The notes beneath the pieces are model-generated. The model was not told the DNA's origin. It made no database searches and was given only the letters and a program-made list of their open reading frames with translations. Shown piece by piece: positions 22,935 to 34,560 of a DNA stretch of 64,000 bases. The stretch's first letter is position 1. The number at the start of each line of letters is the position of its first letter. A program made the translations under genes and the position numbers. The stretch is from Cryptomeria japonica (Eukaryota; Streptophyta; Pinopsida; Cupressales; Cupressaceae), in NCBI RefSeq assembly GCF_030272615.1, contig NC_081407.1, forward strand, positions 148,551,744 through 148,615,743, given 5' to 3'.

Positions 22935-22990
22935 CTTTACCAATGTCAAGATCTTCCTCAAGCTGTTAGACTTCTGAAAATAGAGGACCA

Positions 22991-23003
22991 GGCTCTGATA
23001 CCA
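22991..23003 (-). promoter_or_regulatory. Primer binding site of Copia-2 (tRNA-iMet)
   Basis: The minus strand reads TGGTATCAGAGCC, a perfect match to the plant initiator tRNA 3' end, starting two bases after the LTR. Confidence 0.9.
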
Positions 23004-23005
23004 AT

Positions 23006-23966
23006 TGTTAGGGTTCCCACAGATACTGAGAGGGGGGGCTGAATCAGTATTTGACCGGTAATGAAATTTTCTTAAAACTGAATATGCAGAATATAAAGTA
23101 ACAGTAGACCAGTATGCAAGAATTAATGCAAATAACAGAATCAAAAGCATCCACATGAAAAGAACACCATAACACAAGATGTTTAACGAGGAAACCCAGT
23201 GTGGGAAAAACCTCGGTGGGATTTGTGACCCACAATATTCACTTACTAGCCAATAAGAGAATATTACTTACAATAGGGGCCTGCACATGCAGGAAGGCCA
23301 ACTTCCTAGAGCTCACTACTCAATAAGAAGTCACACTGACTTACAATGAGGATTTACACAAATCCAATATTCTGTACTGCTTTACAATAGCATCTTCAAT
23401 GCCAGATTCAGTACCGGTTCTTGCTCTATTCTTTACAATACCCTTGACCTACAATTCGCACATTAGGTCTGCCTTATAATTTATTTATTACATTCTATCC
23501 ATATCCTACAAATGCCTACAATGATCTCTTTTATATACAAGAGTCATTTTACAATTTTCCAAGTCGGCTTACATTGATAAACAAAATATTACATATCAGA
23601 AATCCTGTCGGCCTCTATGCCGGTATACATATTTCCTTCTGTGTCGATGTACATCTTCTGTGCCGGTGCCGGTGTAGATTGATTTTGTTGATGTCGGTGC
23701 ACTGTTTTGTTTGAGTAAAGCATTGTCGGTATAATGTCTTGTCGGTGCCATAGGATTGCAAGGTTGCCTGAGTAATGCTTTGCCGGTGCCATAGGATTGC
23801 AAGGTTGCCTGAGTAATGCTTTGCTGGTGCCATAGGATTGCAAGGTTGCCTGAGAAATGCTTTGTCGGTATAATGTCTTGCCAGTGCCATAGGATTGCAA
23901 GGTTGCCATCAATGACAAAACCTTCAATCACACACAATGTCTCATTGGAGTGTCCATATGCCAACA
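23006..23966 (-). repeat. Copia-2 5' LTR
   Basis: 961 bp. It carries four copies (about 23746, 23787, 23828 and 23884) of the 41-bp unit that is present three times in the 3' LTR. This extra unit explains the length difference. Confidence 0.93.
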
Positions 23967-23990
23967 CAAATACATTTTGGTAACATTACA

Positions 23991-24518
23991 GTTCCTTCAA
24001 CCAATTTTTTTGCCTCCATTTCTAGAATATTCTCGTTCCAATCCCATGCAACATACCCTACACTTGAGGGCCTTGGATTTCCCTTTGAGGCTCAGTCAAA
24101 ATTAAACTCGATCCACCCTTCTTTAGGTTTGACACATTCGACTTCCTCTTTTAATATGATTCTTGGATTATCCCGAGTCAAACCATTAACAAGTCAATAC
24201 CTAATATACGACCATTTAGATTAAATTTCACTCTTCCATGCTAAATGAAATCTTGGAAAGATTAATTTGTGTTATTGCAACACTCACTAGTTTTGATATT
24301 ACTTCCTCAATTCTTCCTAACAAGCTCCTAAGAGGATCTTCTTTTTCTTGAAAGACCCTTCTATTTCTCTCCTTCCACAACTCCCAAATCACCGTTGAAG
24401 GGGTGAGTTACCAAATACATGAAAATTTTTATTTCTTCTCAGTAGAGAACCAACTTTAGAAAAGATCCTTCAAAGATGTTGGCAACAGACTATGCCAACC
24501 CAGATTTTTAATGGTAAC
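23991..24518 (-). pseudogene. LINE-A, RNase H end
   Basis: Minus strand: VVEGEK and WKERNRRVFQEKEDPLRSL follow the zinc-finger end of a plant LINE. Then come EGWIEFNFD and ASKGNP, the start of the plant LINE RNase H domain (normally FDGASKGNPG), and YVAWDWNENILEMEAKKLVE up to the Ty3-type LTR end. The frame joins 42951-45430 across the Tat element: codons for WRFVT are shared through the GTAAC duplication. The rest of RNase H is lost to the left. Stops include a TGA in place of the Gly codon after FNFD. Confidence 0.8.
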
Positions 24519-25905
24519 TGTAGTCACACAAATCTGTCCAGCTTAATTAAATAAATATTCACTATTTATTTGTTTAAAAATCCACTAGCCATCAGTTAAT
24601 TAAATTAATATTAAATTAATTTATTCTCAAACATTCTTCTATTAATTAAATAAATTATTCAATTTATTTTAATTAATTCATTAAATCAAATTCACAATCA
24701 ATTAAATAAATAAAATCTATTTATTTAATTAAATTCCCCTTTTCCTCTTTTAAATAAATTAAATAAAAACATTTATTTAAATCATTATCCCCCCCCCACT
24801 TGCATTTTCCTACAAATGCAACTTGCACACATTTATTGAAATAAATGAATTTTTATTTTTTAAAAATCCTATTTTCCCTCACCCACCAAATCCACTTGCA
24901 AAATCTAATCCCCTTCTAGATTTTTCTAACCCCTTCCTAATTAGCCTAATCCATCCCCTAATTATTGTCACATTCCTAAGCAAAATGGAGTCACTTCTCA
25001 AAGACTTCAAAAGTCTTTGAAAAGCATTTAATGCTTTGTGTGTTCAACAAATTAACCCCCAAAGTCTTCCAAGACCACTAATGGCTCTTACATGACCATT
25101 TATGGCTCTTACATAACCATTTATGGTTATTTCAAACTTGTCTCCCCAAACATTTATTGTTTTGACCATATTCATCTTTTTCACATTTGCACAAGAGTTT
25201 ATCCATTGGATAAAAGCTTTATTCTTTGAATAAAGAGTTTATTTATTCAACTAACCTTGACTTTAACTCCCAAGGTCATATCAAGCATTTAATGCTTATT
25301 CCCTCCCCTCTCAACCTATCTCACATTGACACTTGTCATCCTGGGATTGGGTTGAAAGCCCTCACATGGATTTGAAATCATTCAATCCTGACCCTTGTTG
25401 AGATTACTCAATCTCAACCATCCATTGCTCCATTTTCCCTATAAATAGAGCCCATTTCTTCATAATCCAAATCCTGAAAACTTGTATGCATTTAACCTAT
25501 AGGCATTTTAGAGAGCATTTAGCATAGCAAACTAAAATCTTGTTGTTTTGGGTTAAAATCAATCATTTTAATATCATCTAGTATTTTAGCTTTTCATTTT
25601 ACATTTAGAGCAACAATACTCAAATCTCAATCCTCTATAACCATCCATAGTACAAAAAGCTGCTGAGAGCTACACTATTTTGGAACTTGGAGAGGAGAGG
25701 AACAAGGGAGAAGGAGCTAATAGCATGCTAAGAGACATTTGGAGATGCCTTATTATCTTTGTGTCATTTGTTAGATATATCAGCATGATTTTAGTATCTC
25801 TTTTGATATGTCTGTTTAGATTAGTTTTTGATTGACTAATACTAACGATTTCTTGTGTGTGTGTTATTTATCTCAAACTAACCTTGTCCATTTTGCAGGG
25901 CATCA
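24519..25905 (+). repeat. 5' LTR of the Tat element
   Basis: TGTAGTCACACAAATC ... GGGCATCA. The first ~300 bases are made of TTAATTAAAT words; a run of nine C lies near 24790. TATAAATAG is at 25440-25448. Confidence 0.96.
25440..25448 (+). promoter_or_regulatory. TATA box of the Tat 5' LTR
   Basis: TATAAATAG in a C-rich context, 465 bases from the LTR end. It is conserved at 42480-42488 and, with flanks, in solo LTR-D at 56842-56850. Confidence 0.75.
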
Positions 25906-25907
25906 TT

Positions 25908-25927
25908 TGGCGAACCCGACGTGAATC
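25908..25927 (+). promoter_or_regulatory. Primer binding site of the Tat element, tRNA-Trp-like
   Basis: TGGCGAACCCGACGTGAATC, two bases after the LTR. Compared with the plant nuclear tRNA-Trp 3' end as I recall it, 19 of 20 positions are complementary (mismatch next to the CCA). It does not fit tRNA-iMet. Confidence 0.65.
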
Positions 25928-25994
25928 CAAACACCAAAAAGATCATTTTTTTTAAACCATTAACATGTTTGAATGTTGAAAATGTCACACGGGT

Positions 25995-26235
25995 TGCGCT
26001 TTGGCGCTATTGAACTCGTTCCAGCACTATTGATACTTGTTATTCTAGCGCTATTGTTTTTACAATAGCCCTATTGTATCAAAATCAGTGCTTTTGGAAC
26101 TGTTTTGGCACGTTTGACATTGTTTTGGCGCTATTCACCTTGTTTCAGCGCTTTTGCCTCTCTGTCTTTCCCTTTCTTTTAGTGCATTTGTGTTAAATAG
26201 TGCCTCTGTTCAAACACAGATTAGCGCTATTGTAA
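25995..26235 (+). repeat. AGCGCTATTG array in the Tat leader
   Basis: About eleven degenerate copies of AGCGCTATTG at roughly 26003, 26022, 26047, 26067, 26087, 26107, 26127, 26147, 26181, 26199 and 26223; the spacing is mostly 20 bases. The spacers are T-rich (tgtttt). Confidence 0.85.
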
Positions 26236-28600
26236 CAAAACATTGTACAAAGGGCCTTGTAACCGAAAAAAATGAAAGTTTTTAGGCTTGTGGAAGCCCC
26301 CCTAGACATGAATTTTACTAAACAGTCGTTGTTTGTGCAGGGTTAAAACTCACCATTAAAAATCACAAACTTTCTTTTGGTGCTTTAAAACTTGAACAAA
26401 AGAAAATTTCCTTGCTTTCTAGTTAGGGTCACTCGTATTTTGGTGCATTAAAACTGAACAAAACAAACATTTGTTTTCTTGCAAGTTAGGAAACACACTT
26501 CATTTGGGGATTAAAATCAACAATTCTATTTTTCTTGCATCAAAAGAATTTACAAGCCACACTTCAAATTTTGGTGCAATTAAAACTTACAATCCACTTG
26601 TTTCAATTCTCGCAAGCAATTTACTTCAAGCAAACGTGTTTTTTATTAAGTTGACCAAGATTTCATTTTCCTAGTTACTTAAACATATTGCCTTTGAAGT
26701 TAAAAAGAACACCATGACTATTGGAGCAACATCTCCAAATAGCTAGATCACATTGCAATGGCAGATTAAAAAGAACAAGTGTTTTTATGCTTGGCACACT
26801 TGTGCAAAAAGTCGATCGAGTGGTCCTACTTCTAACACACACTATCCTCTCCCTTGGCTTTCGTGGTCCTAGGTGCAAGAGAAAAGTGTTAGTAACACTC
26901 AAAAAATTTATCTTTTTAAGAGAGGCCTGCCAAAAGACACATCACTCTTGGGAACAACCTCACGCGGTAAATCCTTCGAGCCGCTATAGAAATCAGGTGA
27001 GAGCGAATGTCGTAGCCTTGGGTATAGTTGTTCCTACAATGTAACTAGCTGAAAGGACAAATAGGCCCCACCACCAATTACAAGGCTCTTAAGTGAGTCA
27101 CTGCATAATGAACTTATGTCCAAAAACATCGAACATGACTAAACACCTTTAAGTAGTAGCCCACCCATTCTATTGATTGAGGATATTTGCGATATAATTT
27201 AGTGCAAGAGCATAGATGGTTTTGCTCCCAAGATACTCACCATACATATTTCCTTGAGTAGAAACATAGCTTTTTGAAAAGTCACTTGTGACTTGATAAA
27301 AGTGGTGACTCCCCCATCATAGGGATCATCTATTTGTTATGCTCGTGCAAGACTTAGTATATCACATCCTTACCTGCCACGGCGGGATTCATAAGGTTTG
27401 TAGTACCAAAGTCGAAGAAATATCAAGATGTGGGCTAAATTTATCACAACTGGCCATTTGACCTTAGGGATAAAAAGTGTTTGAAGTGTGTTCGTTTTAA
27501 AGACCAAGTGCAAATTGAGCCGACTTCAGGCTTTGGAAATACATCTAAAGGAAGGGTCATATAAAAGTCCAAGGATTGGGTTGATCTAGACCCATACTCA
27601 TTTGTGCCTTTTAGGCAACATTCTTGTGTTTGTGTGCTTGCTTTGTTTTCTTGTCAAAGAAAAATCAGAAAATCACTTCCAAAAACAAAGTATTCATCCA
27701 ACCAAACACATCAAAAACAAAGTGCAAACAACAAGAGTATCAAAACTTTATGACCATTCTTCACATCTTGCGAAAGAAGAAGCGTCATCAGAATATCAAC
27801 TTGAAAAGAAGACCATTAAGCTCAAAGGCTTTGATCAAAAGGAGGAGATTATTCTATATAAATAGACAAATCTTTGTCTCACATAGAGTCTTTTTGCATC
27901 ACATGCGCCTCTACCTTCAAGGCAAAACAAACGAATTTGATTCAGAATCATTGAATCGCAGAGCTTTTATGCAATATAGAGCTCTGAGTTATCACAAAAA
28001 CCAAGGAGGTAAGATTAATCCCAACTTTTTCCCAAACGTCTGTATCACCTACAACACAGCTCGAGAAATACCACCAACACCCGAAAGGGAAGAGGTAGTG
28101 TTTGTCCCATTTGTAACACAAAGTTTTTATTGAAGTTGAAAACATTTTGCATCCATTTCATACATCATCACTTCATCATCAATCCGTTCCAACTCTCAAA
28201 AACATTAAAAGGTTCTTGTCCCAAGTTCTCTTTTAGATATTGCTTGAAATCAAAAAAACATTACATCACTTTTTAGATTGTTTCTACATCTAGGATAAGC
28301 TCATCCTAAGAGACACATCTACGCAGGTTAAAACTAGTTCATGAGTGAATCCTCTCATTACTAGGTAGTTCAATTTGTAACACATCTCAGATTTCTCTAC
28401 ACCTTATCACATCAAAACTTATCAAACAAGCAAGCAATTCAAAGAAGGAATTTAGGTTACATCCACCTTAAAAGTGCTAGAGATTCACATACAACACAAT
28501 TCACCAACCATCAATCTTTCATTTCATCAAACAACTCATTATCATTTTCACACAACTTCAACAAATGCTTGTAAAACAAAATGGCCCAAACCTGATCACA
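26236..28600 (+). other. Untranslated leader of the Tat element
   Basis: About 2.4 kb between the array and gag. Several short overlapping frames (best 27624-28133, Lys/Arg-rich) show no recognisable motif. Some related Ogre elements have an extra ORF here, but I cannot support one. Otherwise AT-rich with no repeats that stand out. Confidence 0.5.
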
Positions 28601-28623
28601 ATCAAGGCAACGAGAAATAGAAA

Positions 28624-30110
28624 TGGAAGAAGAAGAAGAGGAAAATATCAATGAGTTTCAAGAAGCACTTCGAGGAAATGCGAATGACGAAAACCCAAGT
28701 ACTCCTACTCCTGCAACAATAGAAAGGGCTTAGCATAACCCTCTCTTTAACAGACTGTTTGACGAAATACTCAGGAGCAATGCGGATGCTCACTTCTTAA
28801 AACTCGCTCAAGAAGGAGCAAAAATCCCCTCTGACTTTGATCTTGCCCAATTAAGACAAGCATCAGAAAGACAAAGTCACCATGAAGAGGAAAGAGGTAG
28901 AGATCCCATCAGATATAACATTCCTCGAGGTAACCCACCACCTCCTCCTCCAACTGAAATGGAGATGTTGCGGCGACAAGTCAAGAATCTCGCCCAACAA
29001 CTTCATAGTGGTGTCAAAACTAACCAATTCTCACTCAATGACATTTGTCCCTATCCTTTTGATAGAAATCTTTATATGCCACCCTTTCCACGAGGATTCG
29101 AAACACCCAAATTCAAAAAATATAGAGGAAAAGGAGATCCCCGCGATCATGTCAAAGAATTTCATTTCGCTTGCCTCGAAGTGGCATATGAAGACACATA
29201 CCTAATGCAACTTTTTCCCCAAAGCTTGGGAGGAACAACCACATCATGGTTTTCCCGACTATCAGGTGGCATTAGAACATTTGAGCAACTTATCCAGAAA
29301 TTCCTCACTCATTACTCTCATAACATTGAACGCGACATCACCATGGCTGATCTGTGCAACACCAAACAAAAACTAGGTGAACTATTCTTAATATTCCTGC
29401 AACGATGGTGCCAAATGTCTAGCAGATGTTCTCTTCAACTACCTAAATGAGAACTAGTGGAAATATTCATTTCAAACTTAAATGAAGAAATGGAATTTCA
29501 CCTGGATGTCAAAGACACAGACTCTTTTAATGATATGATCACCAAGGGTTTGAAATGTGAGAAGGCCCTCATCAAGAAAGGACTCATCAAAATCTATAAT
29601 GAACCAAAGGATGGTCCTCGCCCACGCTTCAATAGCAATAAACCAAGCTTCTGGAACAAAAACAAGAATATCGTCAACAATGGGGTTGTGGATGCCAGGA
29701 CTATACAAAATGCACAACCTGTGGTTCGGTTTGCAGGACAGAATCCTCCACCTCAGAATAACACAAATGTTCCTTTGAATCAAAGTTGCATCACATCTCA
29801 TGATGAACCATGACCTCATCAGCAAAAACAAAAATGCACATACACTCCCTTAGGGGAACCCATTGAAACAGTATTGCGACAACTCATTTCTCAAAATTTG
29901 GTCACCCTACCAAAAACATCAAACTATGAACCTCAGGTCAAACCTGCATGGTGGAGAGATACTAAACACTGTGATTTCCACCAAGGAAAAGGACACAAGA
30001 CAAGTAATTGTCACCGATTAAAAGATCTTATTCAGGATCTTATTGACCGAGGAGAAATTGAAATTGAAGGACATGACCCAAAAACAACCAATAATAATCA
30101 TTTGATGTTC
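28624..30110 (+). pseudogene. Tat element gag
   Basis: The likely start is near 28624 (MEEEEEENINEF), in a frame that appears to differ by one base from the main frame, with a shift near 28860. From 28860 the frame is that of pol. The capsid domain has FETPKFKKYRGKGDPRDHV, then SLGGTTTSWFSRL and ADLCNTKQKLGE, the standard retrotransposon gag pattern. The knuckle is CDFHQGKGHKTSNC (about 29969-30010) followed by RLKDLIQDLIDRGEI, the C-x2-H form typical of this lineage. Stops: TAG near 28732, TGA 29448-29450, TGA 29811-29813. Gag forms the particle that holds element RNA. Confidence 0.88.
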
Positions 30111-31391
30111 AAAAATCCACTTCCATCACAAGATCAAAGGGGTCCTTCCACTTCCAGGCGAGGCACTGATACCACGGATTATACACAGGCTGCATATAAT
30201 TATACTGTAAATCACCTATATGATGCCAATGAACAAGTTGCAACTATAACCATCAAAAATCCTAACTCCAATTGCAATGTTGTTACACGTCGCGGCAAGG
30301 TCACCATAAAGGTAGCTCCACAAGGCACCCCCTCCATCCCAAAGCAGTACAATCTTGTGGAACAATTAGACAAAACCCCTACACTTATATCCATTTTAGA
30401 GATTTTGTGCCTATCGCCATCTCATAAAACTATCTTGGATCAAGCACTCCAAGAGGCGTCAATCCCTGCAAACCTGAATACATACCAATTTCAAGCCATG
30501 GTTGGAAGTTTAAAGTCATCACCTCGTCTCACTTTTTCCGAAAGTGACAACTCTTCCTTCCAACAACCTCATAACGCTTCGCTACACATTGAAGGCTTTA
30601 TCAATCAGCATAGGATCAAGCGAGTCTTGATCGATAATGGAGCAGGCCTAAATATTTGTAAACTACAGTTGGTCACAGCATTGGGATATGCAATAGAATC
30701 AGTGGATCCCCATAAGAAGATCATAATCAAAGCCTATGACGATGCGGAGCGTTCCTCCAAAGGAGCTATGGTACTACCAATCCGAGTGGGCCCTGTGGTA
30801 AAGCACATCATTTGTCAGGTTTTGGACCTTCCTCTGCCATACAATCTATTGTTAGGAAGACCTTGGATACATGTCATGCAAGCTGTTCCATCTACCTACC
30901 ATCAATGTATCAAGTTCCCACATAACGGTGCAGAGATCACAAGCCTGGGCGATGCAAATCCCTTTGCGTATTGCCATAATATCAGCCATCAACCAGAGAT
31001 TACTGTTCCTAATAATAGAGAAGCCATTTCCTCCACATCATATATAAGTCCCGCCTCTCTTGCTAGTTTGAACACCACTATACCAAAGCAAGAAAAGCTT
31101 AAAATGAAAATAGCAGAGGACGGTCCTGGGGAATACAACTTGAGTCAACTCTTTTGTGTGGGACAAATGCCCACTTCTCCGCGAACACATGGTAAACCAC
31201 AACAGTTACTCCAGCAACCACTAAACACACCTGCATGTGCTTTGATGCCTTTCATCCTTGGAAAGAGTCAAGAAGAAGAAACCCAAGATGAGGACTTGGC
31301 GGACTGGATCTATAAAGATCCCATCACCACTGATATACCACAAGTTAAACTTCCTACGGATCAGTATGGCAAAGGTCTCCTCATTGTGTAA
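30111..31391 (+). pseudogene. Tat element protease region
   Basis: Same frame as gag. The active-site region reads RVLIDNGAGLNICKL (about 30620-30660; D-N-G-A where D-T/S-G-A is usual). The second conserved segment is LPYNLLLGRPWIHVMQAV, then HQCIKFPHNG (about 30830-30930). The frame ends in a TAA at 31389-31391 at a position that is Gln by family comparison. The protease would process the polyprotein. Confidence 0.85.
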
Positions 31392-32640
31392 AGAATGGGG
31401 TATGATGGTCAGAGTGCTTTGGGATATTGCAAACAAGGACAACATGAACCCCTGCTGCCAGAATTGAAGCCCAAAGATAATATAGGCCTAGGCTTTGAAA
31501 AGGAGATATTTCCTAAGCTAAGATTCAAAGGAAAACCCAGCAAACCATTATGTCAGCCTACTGCAAAAAGGACACCTTTCATTATCAAAGCAGCCTCAAG
31601 CACCATCCCAACTGCCCCATCGAGGCTCAAAACCCCTACACAACCATCACCAATGCCACTCATCTCACCAAACGAACCAGTGATCCCATCAACAATAGCA
31701 ATAACATCAATAGCACCATTAGCAGTAGCAACTGTATCAGAACCTGCAGCAGCATCTATGGCACCAGCAGTTCCAGCCGAAGCCACAGAGTCAACACTAC
31801 CAATACTCCCAGTACCATATTCTTTTATCCCCATCGACCTTCCTGTAGCACCAATCACTACAAAGGTACATCAACCAATCACACCTGCAGTATTTAACTC
31901 AAAGGACATCCCAGTATGGTATAGTAATCAGATGTTAGAAAGTGACTCAGAGACCGACTCACATGAGTGGGAATTTGATTCTGTTTAGCTTAATACTTCA
32001 GATGAGGAAGACACATCACTACCTCCACCATGCAAAGACATCCCTCTTTACGGAGAAGCACAGATAAAGACCACTTGGGTTCCTGAACTGGAAACATCTT
32101 CCATAGGCCCTACGTCTCATCCTACGCCTGATTCTGACAGGAAGAGTACCATCAACGACCTTCACCATAACGTCTTAACCCTCACTGATACCTCTAAAGA
32201 ACTTAACCTAATCGATGAAGTAATGCCCATTATCCATCCTGAACTCATCGAATGGAACCAATCAAATCCTCCATGTCTTGACCTCTTCCAAAACGATGAG
32301 GCCATCATTGACTTTTTGGAATTAAAGGATAACCTACCAAGCGGGGATCACAAAGTTGGATTCGCCATAGAACTAAATAGTGTAGCCTACTTAGGGGCGG
32401 ATGCCAAACCTTTCAACTACAAAAATATAACAATAAAACATGGATCTTCTAGTGAAAACCAAACTATGGCACTGTTTGATCCAACAAAAGTAAAAAGAAA
32501 GAGCGTATCCAATGGTGAAAACCTCTCTGAGGCGTCTGAGGATGAAGGGTTTGACATCCTCCCTGCTAGTACACAATAGGAACGATCAACGATTCTCATC
32601 GAGGAAACCAAAGAATACAATGTAGGGACTCCTGAAAATC
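31392..32640 (+). pseudogene. Tat element linker between protease and RT
   Basis: In frame with pol. Starts RMGYDGQSALG and has a Pro/Ala/Thr/Ser-rich stretch (about 31590-31900) followed by acidic segments. It is probably a disordered spacer. TAG stops at 31986-31988 and 32577-32579 both follow a context compatible with a lost Gln codon. Confidence 0.7.
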
Positions 32641-34130
32641 CTCATCTCATACATCTAGCATCTCTTCTCACTCCAGAGGAACAGCCTAAATTTATAGAGT
32701 TCTTCCAAAAGCGTCAGATCAACTTTGCATGGTCATATGCAGACATGCCTAGGCTTGATCCTGATTTAGTCATGCATCACCTCACCGTAGCAGAAGGAGC
32801 CAAACCTATCAAGTAGAAGCTTCATAAGATGCATCCTCAAATTGCAATGCTAGTCAAAATAGAACTCAAGAAACTCCTAGATGTTGGTTTCATTAGACCA
32901 ATTGATTATGCAGAATGGATCTCCAACATTGTGCCTGTTGGAAAACCAAAAGGGGGCATCCGCATTTGTACTGACTTCAGAGATATGAATAAGGCCTATC
33001 CTAAGGATGACTTCCCCCTGCCAAATATTGACATCATAGTGGATCTGACAGCAGGACATGCCATGCTTTCACTCATAGATGGCTTTTCAGGATACAATCA
33101 GATAAAGATCGCACTTGAAGATCAACATAAGACAGCCTTCACATGTCCATGGGGCACATATTGCTGGAATGTAATGCCTTTTGGTCTCAAGAATGCAAGA
33201 GCGACCTATCAAAGAGCAATGACCACCATCTTCCATGACATGATGCATACTATGATGGAAGATTATGTGGATGACTTACTAGCAAAATCACTCACCAGAG
33301 AAGGGCATCTCCACGTCTTAGATAAAATCTTTGATAGACTGGAACAATACCGTGTTCGACTCAACCCAAAGAAATGTGTCTTTAGAGTGACCTCTGGGAA
33401 GCTTCTAGGATACATTGTCTCAAGCAAAGGTATTGAGGTCGACCCAGCAAAGGTAAAAGCAATCATGGACATGCCACCACCAAAGAATATCAGTCAGCTA
33501 AAGATATTACAAGGACGGCTTCAATCCATCCAAAGATTCATTACACAACTGGCTGATAAGTGTCACCCATTTACACACCTGCTACACAAGAACATCCGCT
33601 TTCAGTGGGATGCCTGATGCCAGCAAGCATTTCAGACGCTTAAAGACTATCTCATGAATACACCATTGCTGATGCCACTAGATCCAAGTAGACTGTTGTT
33701 ACTCTATATCTCAGCAACAAGTACAGCATTGGGTGTACTACTGGCACAACATAATACAAAAGGAAAAGAGTGTGTTGTTTACTACATCTCTCGCACACTG
33801 GTGGGCTATGAACTCAATTACACACCTATTGAGCGAGCTTGCCTAGCAGTAATCTTAGCAGCCACTAAACTGAGGCACTATCTATTAACACACAAAGTAC
33901 AACTCATTGCAAAGATTAATCCACTCAAGTATTTACTCAACAAAGCAGCATTGACAGGTTGCTTGGCCAAATGGGTGATGATTCTAAGTGAATTTGACAT
34001 CGAGTATGTAGATCGTAAAGCTATCAAAGGGCAGGTTATTGTAGATCAGTTGGTCGATGCACCTCTCATAAGCGATCATCCTCTCATCTCCAATTTTCCA
34101 GACGAAGAGATATTCATGATCAAAACAACA
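32641..34130 (+). pseudogene. Tat element reverse transcriptase and first RNase H
   Basis: RT motifs in order: WISNIVPVGKPKGGIRICTD, DFRDMNKAYPKDDFPLPNID, SLIDGFSGYNQI, MPFGLKNARATYQRAM and the catalytic YVDD (33264-33275). The connection and RNase H domains follow (LLYISATSTALGVLLAQ, VVYYISRTLVGYELNY). The first catalytic Asp of RNase H appears replaced. Stops: TAG near 32814 in a context that is Gln in the family, and TGA 33615-33617. The sequence is otherwise well kept over ~500 codons. Confidence 0.92.
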
Positions 34131-34560
34131 CAACCATGGAAACTATACTTTGATGGTTCGTACACTAGGCATGGCTCAAAGGCAGGCATTCTGTTTATCA
34201 CACCTTAGGGTGATAGTATCCTGAAGTCTTACAGGCTCACATTTCCATGTACCAACAACATCACAGAGTATGAGACCTTGATCACGGGACTCAGGTTAGC
34301 CGTACAATGGAAATTACAAGAACTACAAGTATATGGTGACTCCCAACTGGCCATTCAATAAGCAACAAATGAATATCAGACCAAGGATGATAAACTCATG
34401 CCATGCAAGCAAATGGTGGACACTTTAAAGGCATCATTTACTACAATTACCTTTGAGCAGATACCAAGAGATCAGAATCGAGCTGCTGACGCTATGGCTA
34501 CTATTGCATCTCTCCTAGATCTTCCACATAATTCAACACGCTATGAGTTCTTGGTAGAAC
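34131..34560 (+). pseudogene. Tat element second (archaeal-type) RNase H
   Basis: WKLYFDGSYTRHGSKAGILF (34137 onward), then ITEYETLITGLRLAVQ, LQVYGDSQLAIQ and RDQNRAADAMA: the D-E-D-D set of an archaeal-type RNase H, acquired in addition to the normal one in the Tat lineage. Stops: TAG 34206-34208 and TAA near 34360, both at family Gln positions. Confidence 0.9.

Larger units (their letters stand above)
17161..23966 (-). mobile_element. Copia-2, non-autonomous Copia-type element with two ORFs
   Basis: LTRs 17161-18083 and 23006-23966 flank a minus-strand internal region with a perfect tRNA-iMet primer site (22991-23003) and a polypurine tract (18084-18098). Flanking bases are CCAAT (17156-17160) and CAAAT (23967-23971), a one-mismatch TSD. 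Inside are a zinc-knuckle gag (22934-21789) and a long unknown ORF (21482-18300). There is no room left for pol and no protease, integrase or RT motif in either strand. The LTRs differ by a few percent by eye, largely transitions plus one extra 41-bp unit. Confidence 0.9.
3903..23990 (+). mobile_element. Ty3/gypsy-type element without RT, split by two Copia insertions
   Basis: After removing the two nested elements (5361-12941 plus one TSD copy, and 17161-23966 plus one TSD copy) the remaining sequence is a plus-strand gag, a protease-like region, a proline-rich tail, a polypurine tract and a 3' LTR. No reverse transcriptase, RNase H or integrase is visible, so the element was non-autonomous or internally deleted. 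The right end is placed at 23990 because the sequence there ends in CA and the LINE RNase H coding sequence starts directly after it. The left end is not defined; 3903 is only where the gag frame opens. Confidence 0.65.

Noticed and set aside
27624-28133. A 169-codon Lys/Arg-rich frame in the Tat leader
   Set aside because: Some Ogre elements have an ORF here, but this one overlaps another frame, starts in low-complexity sequence and shows no motif.
31553-31858. Minus-strand Gly/Ala/Ile-rich frame
   Set aside because: Shadow of the Pro/Ala/Thr-rich pol linker on the other strand.
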